Source of the DNA: Bacteroidia bacterium
GTDB taxonomy: Bacteria; Bacteroidota; Bacteroidia; J057
Assembly (NCBI GenBank): GCA_033391075.1
Contig: JAWPMV010000001.1
Span: 7,688,001 to 7,752,000, forward strand
Direction of reading: 5' to 3'
DNA length: 64,000 nt
The notes under the pieces were generated by a model, which ran no database searches, was not told the origin of the DNA, and was given only the letters and a program-made list of their open reading frames with translations. Of the stretch, positions 56,449 to 64,000 are shown piece by piece (within the stretch, counting starts at the first letter, position 1; the number at the start of each line of letters is the position of its first letter). The position numbers were made by a program, and so were the translations under genes.

Positions 56449-58137
56449 CTATCGGATGTTGAAATCCAGTTCTTTGGAGGCTTTTTGAGTGGCAACTTTT
56501 ACCTTGTATTGCCCTTTCAATAGATAGCTTGTATTAACTGTCGCTTTATTTCCTTCGATAATCAGGTCTTCGGGATGAAAACTCAGGGTTTCCTTTCCTC
56601 GCTTAACCTCAATATTTTTAATTCGATCATTCTCATTGGCAAGACTAATCTCTACCATAGCGCTTTTTTGCACCAAAGAAGCTTGAAGCTCTTCTTTTTT
56701 GTTTCTATTGCTTTGAATGGCAACAGGAGGTTTGGCTGGACGGCCTCTTTGCGGCTTTTCACTCATGGCTATCTCGACCTTTGAAAGGTCTTTGACATTG
56801 CTGAGGAGTGAGTCTGCGAAAGCAGCATCGGGGATACCGTAGCCATATTCGGCATCTGGCAGCGCATATTGATCTCCACTTAGCTTTACAGCCTGGATGA
56901 TGTCCATATGGTTACGATCTGGATGTGCTTGCTTCAAGCAAGCCACCAAACCTGCAATAATCGGACTGGAGAATGAAGTTCCATTTGAGCCATAAATGCG
57001 ATTGCTGGGGTGAGCTACGATCGTGCGAGTACCCATAGCAACTACATCGGGTTTGATCCTTCCATCCGGAGTAGGTCCGATAGAAGAGAAACGCGAACGT
57101 GAACTATATTTATCTACCGCTCCGGTACAGAGAACGCTATCTCCATCACAAGGAGCAGTGATGTATTTCCAGGGGCCTGAACCCTCATTTCCTGCGCTTG
57201 TACTTACGATGATTCCGCGGGCTGCTGCCATATCGGCCGCACGCGTAATGATGGTTTTATCTCCATCCAAATCTTCATAGGTATGATTGGTTTCCGCATC
57301 ATCAAAAGTCGAATATCCCAGCGAACTGTGAATGACATCAACCCCAATTGAGTCCACCCATTCCATGGCTTTCATCCAATTATGTTCTTCCGCCAGACTC
57401 TCAGAGTTGTCATTCTCTGTGCGACAGAGGACGAAAGAAGCATTGGGCGCAGATCCTACCATTTTACCCGGAAGATCCGCTGCAATAGTTGAAAGAACCT
57501 GTGTACCGTGAGAATGAGAATGATATACATTTTCCTGATTGTCTACGAAATCCCAGGTAGCGATTACCCGATTTTCTGCAATCATATTCTTAAAAACATC
57601 TATGGTATCTGTTCCACTATATCCTGCATCGAAGACGGCTATTTTGATTCCTTTTCCTGCATATCCCTTTTCATGAAGGGGCCCAATATTGATCATGTCA
57701 TTTTGATGCTTGGCACGACCGTAATTGAGTTCTTCTGCTGGAATTTCTACCAATTCTTCATCCAGTCCTGTAAGCTGTAATTTATGCATGCCTTTCAGGT
57801 GGCTTACAAATGGTAAAGCCAAAACCCTTTCTGCTTCGCTATGGGAAAGTTCTATAACCGCTGCGTTCATCCAGCGACTATTAAAGTGAGAACGAAGGCC
57901 CATTTGTTCGAGGCCGAGTATGTATTCATCTGCTACGGGCAGATCCGCTGCTGTAATGGCAATGCCTTTTGTTTCACGAAGGGCAATGGCATCAGTGCTT
58001 AGGAAAGATTCCGGATGAGCGAGTCTACATTCGGTGTCAGCTCCTTTATCCGTGAAGAATACCCACATTTTGTCTTGAGCCTGAGAGAGAGTACTCAGGG
58101 AAAACAGAAACAGGATACTTGTAATAATTGATTTCAT
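56449..58137 (-). CDS. Subtilisin-like serine protease (S8)
   Basis: 562 residues. Signal peptide ending TLSQAQ; a propeptide-like N-terminal part (about 20-135, FTDKGAD and LNSRWMNA-like inhibitor fold); catalytic Asp in AVFDAGYSG, His in HSHGTQVLS and Ser in GTSFSSPIIAG. The C-terminal 90 residues form a small beta domain (YKVKVATQKASKELDFNI), which is not the standard type IX tail. Secreted or periplasmic protease. Confidence 0.9.
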   Translation of the reverse strand: MKSIITSILFLFSLSTLSQAQDKMWVFFTDKGADTECRLAHPESFLSTDAIALRETKGIAITAADLPVADEYILGLEQMGLRSHFNSRWMNAAVIELSHSEAERVLALPFVSHLKGMHKLQLTGLDEELVEIPAEELNYGRAKHQNDMINIGPLHEKGYAGKGIKIAVFDAGYSGTDTIDVFKNMIAENRVIATWDFVDNQENVYHSHSHGTQVLSTIAADLPGKMVGSAPNASFVLCRTENDNSESLAEEHNWMKAMEWVDSIGVDVIHSSLGYSTFDDAETNHTYEDLDGDKTIITRAADMAAARGIIVSTSAGNEGSGPWKYITAPCDGDSVLCTGAVDKYSSRSRFSSIGPTPDGRIKPDVVAMGTRTIVAHPSNRIYGSNGTSFSSPIIAGLVACLKQAHPDRNHMDIIQAVKLSGDQYALPDAEYGYGIPDAAFADSLLSNVKDLSKVEIAMSEKPQRGRPAKPPVAIQSNRNKKEELQASLVQKSAMVEISLANENDRIKNIEVKRGKETLSFHPEDLIIEGNKATVNTSYLLKGQYKVKVATQKASKELDFNIR

Positions 58138-58295
58138 ATGTCTTGATCAAATTTCATACGATACTGAGCTTACACCCAGTCTTTCTAAAACTACTGGTTC
58201 GATGGCAGAAATAAAAAGAGATTTCGGCAGGATCATTACCCTTCTCTGCGAAATATTACGCTCATCTTGAGTAATTTGCCGCAAAGTATGTACCA

Positions 58296-58592
58296 ATGAT
58301 TGTAAGAATCGTAAGAATGGAATTTCGGAAAGAGGAAGTCGACCGATTTCAGGAAATTTTTGATGAGAGCAAACACAAGATCAGAGCCTTCCCCGGCTGC
58401 GAAGAATTGCAGCTTCATGGCGATCCTCAAAATCCCGCCATTCGCTATACATACAGCAAATGGCTTTCCGAAGATGCCCTCAATGCATACCGCAAAAGTG
58501 AGCTTTTTGGAGGTGTATGGCCGCGAACCAAAGCTTTATTTGCCACAAAGCCTCAGGCTTTTTCATTGGTACAGCTGGAGCAAATTGATTAG
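58296..58592 (+). CDS. Antibiotic biosynthesis monooxygenase-domain protein
   Basis: 98 residues, ABM ferredoxin-like fold: MIVRIVRMEFRKEEV, FPGCEELQLHGD, RYTYSKWLSEDALNAYRKS and PRTKALFATKP. Members bind haem, act as small monooxygenases or have no known role. It ends 4 bp inside the convergent FAD oxidoreductase gene. Confidence 0.87.
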   Translation: MIVRIVRMEFRKEEVDRFQEIFDESKHKIRAFPGCEELQLHGDPQNPAIRYTYSKWLSEDALNAYRKSELFGGVWPRTKALFATKPQAFSLVQLEQID

Positions 58593-60460
58593 AAGAAAGG
58601 CCAGAGTTGATCGGCGATCCAGACAGCTTCTTTACGAGTTAGGGCTTTTTCTGGATAAAAGTTTTCTCCTTCCGCCCAATGAAGTAAATATCCTTTTTCT
58701 TTCATCGCCTGGAGCAAAAGATGCTCGTCGGGATCCAGATCTTTGTACAAGGGGGTAACATTATGAATGTTAATGTGATTTAATTCTTCTTCAAGAAAGC
58801 TCAATGCCATTCCCCGAGTCATTATCGTTACGTTTGCATCAGGTTCAGGAATATTTGTCCGAAGGGCTGGTTTCAGGGCTTGAAATTCTGCGCGCGTGAC
58901 AGCACTGTCCGGATAAAACCAGGTTTGATTGGCCCATTTGTAGGGAACTCCCTGTCCCCGTATTTTTCCTTCTAGTCCGGCTTTTTGGGCAGCTTCAAAA
59001 AACCAGTCATCCGGATTCATATCAATGAAAGGCATTAACCAACATCCGGCATCTAATAAATCTCGTTGTAATTCCCGAATACTCAGATCGCGAGGAGAGG
59101 AGTTATGATCCAAACTCATATCCGCAGCCATACCAGCTGCTTGTCCGATGAGCATGACACAAGGTTGCAGGCGAGTAGCGCCATTTACTCTATGGCTTAC
59201 TGAGATACTTTTTTCTGCAACGATGAGGTTGTCTATTTTTTCAGGAATAAGACTTTGGTAAGGAACGGAAAAAGAAGGGATGGAAGGAAATTCTTCTTCC
59301 GGTGCATTCGGATTCTTATCATGATGATGATCCAAAGGATAATCGCCTACTGCTATGGCTTGCTGGTAAAAGGGTCGTTCGGGATTGGCGTAGGGGTCTT
59401 TGAGGTCAGCCAGTCGAAATTGAATTTCTCCTTTCACCCGCCTTGCCTCCCTATGATAAGGAATGAAGGGTAATAAATCCTCTGTCGGATACTCATCATC
59501 TGCCAATCCTAGATTCTTATAGCCGGCTTTCGTTTGCAACAAATACAGTAGATCCAATGAGCGAGCTTTCGCAGGCTTATAGGCTTGCTGTCTTTCTTCA
59601 AAACTCATAGGGATGGGATTTAGGAAATAGTCATTGCCGTTATTGGGCCAATTGATCATATACTTCCCATTGGGCATGCGCCCATAATTCAGAAAAGTTT
59701 CACAGTCCGGCACATCTCGGGAAGGATCATCGCAAAGTTCTTTACAAATACAGTCAAACTCTGAAGGGTCATAGTTCGCGGGCTTTTCTATTGTTTTATC
59801 TGCATTTGGTCCAAAATCCTTTAAGACCGCACAATAAGTCAGGTCCTGTATGTTATCATCATGGGGATTGCCTTCTCTATCTATACCCGTATAGTATTCT
59901 GCTCCACTCATTCCTATGAGATCTCCGAGTTCTGTTGCATCTATATAGATCTTCGCCCGAACTTTCAGTTTTTTCCCTTCCTCATTTTTAAAGCTGAGTT
60001 CATGGATTCTATCTCCGTTCATCTTCGCTTCGATCAGGTGATATCCATGAATTCGTTCCAGGCGCTCTTCCCGATCTGCTAATTCATTCCAAATTCGATT
60101 TCCTACATGAGGTTCAAAGAGGGTATTACTCACCCAACCTGTTTCCACTTCTTTGGCTCCGCCATAATGATTTCTGAGCTTTTGCCGGAACTCTCCCCAT
60201 ATACCTGAGGGCAAACGGTGATTTCCATCAGTAGCTCCTACACCCGCTGCCGTCAACATCCCTCCCAGCCAGGGAGTTTCTTCTATCAGAATTACCTTAC
60301 TGCCCCTTCGGGCGGCCTGTATTGCTGCAGGTGTACCACTGGCACCTCCGCCTACGACAAGAACTTCTGTCGTAAGGAAAGGAGCATAATCCCCCTCGCA
60401 AGCAGTTAGACTGAAAGTTATCAGGAAAAGGAGTAGTAAAAGTCTTGGGAGTCGATTCAT
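58589..60460 (-). CDS. FAD-dependent oxidoreductase lipoprotein with C-terminal SLH domains
   Basis: 623 residues. Lipobox FSLTAC (Cys21). FAD Rossmann motif VLVVGGGASGTPAAIQAARR and LIEETPWLGGMLTAAG place it in the FAD_oxidored (PF12831) group. FAD-contact KIYIDATELGDLIGMSGA and the C-terminal RVNGATRLQPCVMLIGQAAG follow. Residues about 470-540 and 570-621 are two SLH-like units, PFIDMNPDDWFFEAAQKAG with YPDSAVTRAEF, and YKDLDPDEHLLLQAMKEKG with FYPEKALTRKEA. SLH domains bind cell-wall polymers, unusual in this phylum. The substrate is unknown. Confidence 0.88.
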   Translation of the reverse strand: MNRLPRLLLLLFLITFSLTACEGDYAPFLTTEVLVVGGGASGTPAAIQAARRGSKVILIEETPWLGGMLTAAGVGATDGNHRLPSGIWGEFRQKLRNHYGGAKEVETGWVSNTLFEPHVGNRIWNELADREERLERIHGYHLIEAKMNGDRIHELSFKNEEGKKLKVRAKIYIDATELGDLIGMSGAEYYTGIDREGNPHDDNIQDLTYCAVLKDFGPNADKTIEKPANYDPSEFDCICKELCDDPSRDVPDCETFLNYGRMPNGKYMINWPNNGNDYFLNPIPMSFEERQQAYKPAKARSLDLLYLLQTKAGYKNLGLADDEYPTEDLLPFIPYHREARRVKGEIQFRLADLKDPYANPERPFYQQAIAVGDYPLDHHHDKNPNAPEEEFPSIPSFSVPYQSLIPEKIDNLIVAEKSISVSHRVNGATRLQPCVMLIGQAAGMAADMSLDHNSSPRDLSIRELQRDLLDAGCWLMPFIDMNPDDWFFEAAQKAGLEGKIRGQGVPYKWANQTWFYPDSAVTRAEFQALKPALRTNIPEPDANVTIMTRGMALSFLEEELNHINIHNVTPLYKDLDPDEHLLLQAMKEKGYLLHWAEGENFYPEKALTRKEAVWIADQLWPFF

Positions 60461-60660
60461 AATAATTACTTAGCGCATTTCTTACTACTTCCAATCTCGC
60501 AAAAATCCGCTGGAAATGCGATATGTGTCCAAAGGAAAGGAGTTTGTGCCGATATGTTATATATTACGATAAATTGGAATTGACAATTAATGAAATTTAA
60601 CGATATTTGAGTATATCAAATAAGTCGTTCATTTAATCAACATTTCATTAATCAACACAC
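60461..60660. other. Intergenic region before the hairpin cluster
   Basis: About 200 bp, AT-rich, no gene seen. Together with the hairpin cluster it makes a 369-bp gap before mntA. Confidence 0.4.
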
Positions 60661-60787
60661 GCAACTGAATACGCAGTTGCACTCTTAGTCCTTACTCTTG
60701 AAGAGCCATGAGTCGCTCTCATAGCTCTCGCTCCTTTTACCGAGGGAGTCGCAAAGCAGATACGCAGATATGCGTGTCTGCTTTTGC
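60661..60787. repeat. Cluster of hairpins upstream of the MntA-HepT pair
   Basis: Three clear inverted repeats. GCAACTG / CAGTTGC (60661-60680); GAGCCATGAG / CTCATAGCTC (60703-60727, one mismatch); and GCAAAGCAGATACGCA / TGCGTGTCTGCTTTTGC (60751-60787, two differences). A fourth, weaker one lies near 60728-60750. Probably an intergenic repeat element; the last one is 43 nt before the mntA start. Confidence 0.6.
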
Positions 60788-60829
60788 TGTTTGAAGTATC
60801 TATATCCCTTTAAATTCGTATATTTAATT

Positions 60830-61171
60830 GTGATCAATATCATAAAGAAAAATATTTCGACTATCCAGAAACTGTGTAAAAAGCACAGGATAGCTAAGCT
60901 TTGGCTGTTTGGATCGGCAGTATCTGAGGCCGATTTCCAGTCGGACAGTGATATCGATTTCCTTTTCCTATTTGATGATGGTGGCAAATTTCAGAAAGAT
61001 TTTCCCTATGTCGATGCCCTTCTGGAAATGAAAAAAGCACTCAACCAACTCCTGAAAACTAAAATTGACCTCATTGAATACGGGGATTTCTCCAATCCCT
61101 ATTTTAAAGAGGCTGTGAAAACACAAAAACTCCTGCTCTATGATAAAAAATCCGAAGAAGTACTTATTTGA
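60830..61171 (+). CDS. mntA: MntA-type nucleotidyltransferase antitoxin
   Basis: 114 residues from GTG 60830; an in-frame ATG at 60770 would add 20 hydrophobic residues that lie in the hairpin cluster. LWLFGSAVSEADFQSDSDID has the nucleotidyltransferase GS...DxD motif with 11 residues between, one more than the canonical 10. MntA proteins transfer AMP to the HepT toxin and silence it. Overlap of 32 nt with the next gene shows a coupled pair. Confidence 0.87.
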   Translation: MINIIKKNISTIQKLCKKHRIAKLWLFGSAVSEADFQSDSDIDFLFLFDDGGKFQKDFPYVDALLEMKKALNQLLKTKIDLIEYGDFSNPYFKEAVKTQKLLLYDKKSEEVLI

Positions 61172-61481
61172 TATCCAGCTGTTTTGTTTGCGGATAGACG
61201 AGTACCTATTAGGAATTGATTCAATCGAAAAATACTCTCAAAGTTTTGTGGTAAAAGATGCAATCGAAAGGAACATCGAAAAGATTGCAGAAAGCATGAA
61301 AAAACTGAAAGACCTCTTTCAGATTGAATTACCTATATACGATCGAACCTATAATTTCCGTAATAGTATCCTTCATCAATATGATGAGGTAAAGGATAAA
61401 ACCATTTATTCTTTTGTGCTGCATGATATTCCCAAAATTCTGGAGGAAGTTGAAAGACAAATGGATGTACTGCCGGATTGA
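61140..61481 (+). CDS. hepT: HepT-type HEPN RNase toxin
   Basis: 113 residues, four helices. The RX4HXY motif is exact: Arg74-N-S-I-L-His79-Q-Tyr81. Arg and His are the RNase catalytic residues and Tyr is the residue AMPylated by MntA in characterised pairs. It overlaps the antitoxin by 32 nt. Together they form a type VII toxin-antitoxin unit. Confidence 0.9.
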   Translation: MIKNPKKYLFDIQLFCLRIDEYLLGIDSIEKYSQSFVVKDAIERNIEKIAESMKKLKDLFQIELPIYDRTYNFRNSILHQYDEVKDKTIYSFVLHDIPKILEEVERQMDVLPD

Positions 61482-61526
61482 GTTTTCAAGCTTTTTCGTC
61501 GAAAAAAAAGCAAGTATATAAACGCA

Positions 61527-61619
61527 GTCATTGCGAGTCGAAACCTTCGACGAAGCAATCCCCTTGACTCTAAATAATAATCTGAGTCAAGGGGATTGCT
61601 TCGGTTCCCTCGCAATGAC
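61527..61619. repeat. Long palindromic intergenic repeat
   Basis: Inner arms GAAGCAATCCCCTTGACTC (61552-61570) and its exact complement (61584-61602), 19 bp. Outer arms GTCATTGCGAG (61527-61537) and CTCGCAATGAC (61609-61619), exact 11 bp. This is a different family from the palindrome at 46288 but built the same way: two nested stems around a short AT-rich loop. Confidence 0.85.
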
Positions 61620-61694
61620 AAGTGCTTTGGGAGAGAACAGCACTCGCAGCCTCCCGATTTCCATATTTCCCTCATTATCCTGATCTTGTGCAGG

Positions 61695-62741
61695 ATGAAA
61701 TTTGTGCTTCGAAATATCTGGCAGGGCGTATGGGTGATTTGGGGAATTGTCACAATTCTCTTTCTGATCTTCTTTGTGATCGGTGATCCTGTACAATATC
61801 TGGTAGACGAACAAGCGACAGAGGAAGAAACGCAGGCTTTGAAACGCAAGTACAAACTGGATCGACCCGTCAGCATTCAATACCTCAGTTATCTCAACGA
61901 CCTTTCTCCCATTGGCCTCATCGAAGCGGAACAAAAAGAAGAAATTTCTCATTTGACTTTGATTCCAATAGGAGAAAGTAGTTTTGGTTTAAAGGCTCCT
62001 TATCTGGGACGTTCCTATAAATATGACATTCCTGTAGCAGAAATGATGTCGAGCCGGATTGAAGGGACACTTATATTGGCACTAGCGGCCATTATATTTG
62101 CTGCCTTCTTTGGAATCAGTTTAGGAGTTCTGGCCTCTCTTCGAAGAGATTCCTGGCTGGATCGAAGCATACTTAGTTTCTCGGTTTTGGGAATTTCTGC
62201 TCCTTCCTTTTTTATCGGGGTCTTGATTGCCTGGATATTTGCTGTTTTACTGAGGGATTGGACCGGGCTGAATGTAAGTGGATATATGTTTTCGGATAAT
62301 GTCTTTTCGGAAGGAAGAAGTCTGGAATTGAAAAACCTCTTTTTGCCCGCTTTGGCTTTGGGGATCAGACCTCTGGCTGTTTTTATCCAATTGACGCGAA
62401 GTAGCATGATCGAAGTGCTCAATAGCAATTATATTCGCACCGCCCGCGCCAAGGGTTTGAGCCCTTTTCCGGTTTTGGTAAAACATGCGCTGCGAAATGC
62501 CCTAAATCCGGTTATGACCTCTATCACGGGTTGGTTGGCTTCTCTACTGGCTGGCGCCTTTTTCATCGAATACATTTTCAATTGGCAAGGCATCGGTAAA
62601 CTCATCATTGACTCCCTGGCCAATCGGGATTTACCTTTGATTATGGCGGGAGTTCTGATGATCGGGGTAGTATTTGTGATCGTGAGTATTATCACGGATT
62701 TACTATACCGACAACTGGATCCACGGGTAAAACTGACTTGA
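61695..62741 (+). CDS. ABC transporter permease, DppB/OppB type
   Basis: 348 residues from ATG 61695; an in-frame extension to 61596 lies in the palindrome and is not coding. Six membrane helices with the first, GVWVIWGIVTILFLIFFVIG, typical of this group, and the conserved cytoplasmic loop FIQLTRSSMIEVLNSNYIRTARAKG. It takes up peptides, nickel or similar substrates with an ATPase and binding protein that are outside the window. Confidence 0.9.
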   Translation: MKFVLRNIWQGVWVIWGIVTILFLIFFVIGDPVQYLVDEQATEEETQALKRKYKLDRPVSIQYLSYLNDLSPIGLIEAEQKEEISHLTLIPIGESSFGLKAPYLGRSYKYDIPVAEMMSSRIEGTLILALAAIIFAAFFGISLGVLASLRRDSWLDRSILSFSVLGISAPSFFIGVLIAWIFAVLLRDWTGLNVSGYMFSDNVFSEGRSLELKNLFLPALALGIRPLAVFIQLTRSSMIEVLNSNYIRTARAKGLSPFPVLVKHALRNALNPVMTSITGWLASLLAGAFFIEYIFNWQGIGKLIIDSLANRDLPLIMAGVLMIGVVFVIVSIITDLLYRQLDPRVKLT

Positions 62742-62745
62742 GCAA

Positions 62746-64000
62746 ATGGATAAAGAGCCCTTGAGCATAGGAAAGAAATTCCTGAAGCTGGCAGAGAAAT
62801 ATCCTCTTGGCTTGCTCATGGGCTTGCAAATTATCCTGCTGCTGATAGCCTTCAACAAAAGCCTCCTTCATCCCCATGAGTACATGCTTTGCAATTACAA
62901 TGATGGGATGCGGCAATATTTCTTTTACCAGTCTGTAGTCGAACAAGATCCTGAACTCGGATGGAGTAAAGTCTATAGCATGGGATATCCCTATGGAGAA
63001 TATGTATTCTTCACAGATGCGACTCCTTTGCTAGCCTGGAGTTTCAAGTTTATTTCTAGTTACCTCTGGGACCTTTCTGGGAAAAGTATTTACCTCTTCA
63101 ATCTTTTCATTCTATTCGGACATTTATTGAGCTCCTTCTTCTTATTTCGAATACTTCACCGCTTGAAGATTCAACATATCTATTGCCTCTTTTTTGCCCT
63201 CTTCCTTCCCTGGCTGGGCATAGAGTTTTTCAAAATCACCCAGGGGCATCTCAACTTATCTATTTCCTGGCCGTTATTGGGTGCGATTTATTTGCTGGGG
63301 AAAGCCTATGATCTCATTCAAATTGAGAAGATAAACAAGCGAGAACTGGGGAAATGGATGCTGAGCATGTCGGTTTTTCTATTGATCATCGGATTGATCC
63401 ATTTGTATTGGCTGGCTATGGCAGCTTTTGCTGTAGGGGTGTTTTTTATGGGCCTACTATTGTTTAGGCGAAAGGAAAGACAAAAGCTTATCGCATCGGG
63501 TCTTTCACTCGGTCTTGGTGTCATATTGCCCACGATCTTTTTATTGATGATGATCCGCCTTTCGGATGGCTATTTTGATGCTCGGCTTCCGCATGGAGAA
63601 GGTTATGGTTGGGAACATTGGGTATTGCAATTTGAGGGGCTCTTTTCTTCCCATGCTCACAACAGCATTCCTTTCGTCTTTGAGGATTCCAAACTTTATT
63701 ACTTTGGATCTTTTGCCTATTTGGGAAATTTTGCCCTCTATGCTTTCCTATTTCTTTTGATAGAGTTGGGCGTCCGAAAAAATATCCGAAAAGAATGGAT
63801 AAGTACATTTCGGGAAGAAGGAAATCGTCCTTTCCTATTTCTGCTAATTATCTCAGCCTTTTTCTCCCTCATGATTTCTTTGGGCGAAAATATATACCTC
63901 CAGCGACTCGACTGGACCTTCACCAATTACCTCAATCCATTTTATTATCTGCACCTGATTAGTGATCGTATCACCCAATTTCGCGATGTGAGCAGATTCA
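62746..64000 (+). CDS. Multi-pass membrane protein, incomplete at window end
   Basis: From ATG 62746 without stop to the end: 418 residues seen. Starts MDKEPLSIGKKFLKLAEKYP, then at least nine hydrophobic segments (LGLLMGLQIILLLIAF, FILFGHLLSSFFLFRIL, WMLSMSVFLLIIGLIHLYWL). An early periplasmic loop has NDGMRQYFFYQSVVE, the acidic start seen in GT-C-type glycosyltransferases. Weakly glycosyltransferase-like; it could also be an unrelated polytopic protein. It follows the permease by 4 nt. Confidence 0.75.
   Translation, partial: MDKEPLSIGKKFLKLAEKYPLGLLMGLQIILLLIAFNKSLLHPHEYMLCNYNDGMRQYFFYQSVVEQDPELGWSKVYSMGYPYGEYVFFTDATPLLAWSFKFISSYLWDLSGKSIYLFNLFILFGHLLSSFFLFRILHRLKIQHIYCLFFALFLPWLGIEFFKITQGHLNLSISWPLLGAIYLLGKAYDLIQIEKINKRELGKWMLSMSVFLLIIGLIHLYWLAMAAFAVGVFFMGLLLFRRKERQKLIASGLSLGLGVILPTIFLLMMIRLSDGYFDARLPHGEGYGWEHWVLQFEGLFSSHAHNSIPFVFEDSKLYYFGSFAYLGNFALYAFLFLLIELGVRKNIRKEWISTFREEGNRPFLFLLIISAFFSLMISLGENIYLQRLDWTFTNYLNPFYYLHLISDRITQFRDVSRF

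Noticed and set aside
60685-60987. 100-residue minus-strand open frame over the hairpin cluster and mntA
   Set aside because: Overlaps mntA, and its C-terminus is made by the inverted repeats; no independent support.
61596-61694. Upstream extension of the permease reading frame
   Set aside because: It translates part of the palindromic repeat; the membrane protein begins naturally at ATG 61695.

Overview
The window is a chromosomal segment of an aerobic, probably marine or environmental member of the Bacteroidota, most likely from the Saprospiria/Cytophagia side. The evidence is two C-terminal type IX secretion sorting domains, promoter boxes of the TTTG / TAnnTTTG type, many small lipoproteins and beta-barrels, and carotenoid genes. 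Most of it is ordinary chromosome. No rRNA, tRNA, CRISPR array or prophage was seen.

Layout. 1-1.7 kb: carotenoid genes (phytoene synthase, an ECF sigma factor). 2-5.5 kb: rsmD, coaD, aspS. 5.7-8 kb: a large carotenoid oxygenase. 8.3-14.8 kb: an 1805-residue Ser/Thr kinase-ATPase-GAF-histidine kinase followed by a receiver-adenylate cyclase, apparently one signalling unit ending in cAMP. 14.8-26.4 kb: lipoproteins, an exonuclease, a C-terminal processing protease, beta-barrels and an antiporter. 26.5-29.3 kb: cinA and a 2-oxoacid dehydrogenase E2. 31.4-33.4 kb: a secreted seven-repeat protein with a caspase domain. 33.4-36.3 kb: amidohydrolase, DUF3109, maf, tadA. 36.6-39 kb: two tandem TonB-C proteins. 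39.9-46.2 kb: fabH, an LVIVD-repeat lipoprotein, yggS, rhomboid, HAD phosphatase. 46.3-47.6 kb: an IS110 element inside a palindromic repeat. 47.6-60.5 kb: esterases, an ABC-F ATPase, two type IX cargo proteins, a subtilase and an SLH-bearing FAD oxidoreductase. 60.8-61.5 kb: a MntA-HepT toxin-antitoxin pair. 61.7-64 kb: a transporter permease and an unfinished membrane protein.

The most interesting signal is the IS110 element. The non-coding stretch before its transposase folds as a bridge RNA with two adjoining loops. The first loop carries two guides that match the two sides of the insertion site (6 and 9 nt). The second carries two guides that match the element's own two ends (8 and 6 nt). 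The insertion splits the tip of a palindrome, so the empty site can be rebuilt exactly. Joining the element's ends would also create a Bacteroidota-type promoter (TTTG, 20 nt, TATACTTG) that is absent from the inserted copy. The mechanism class is known from IS621 and relatives; this element, its guides and its palindrome target were read here from the sequence alone.
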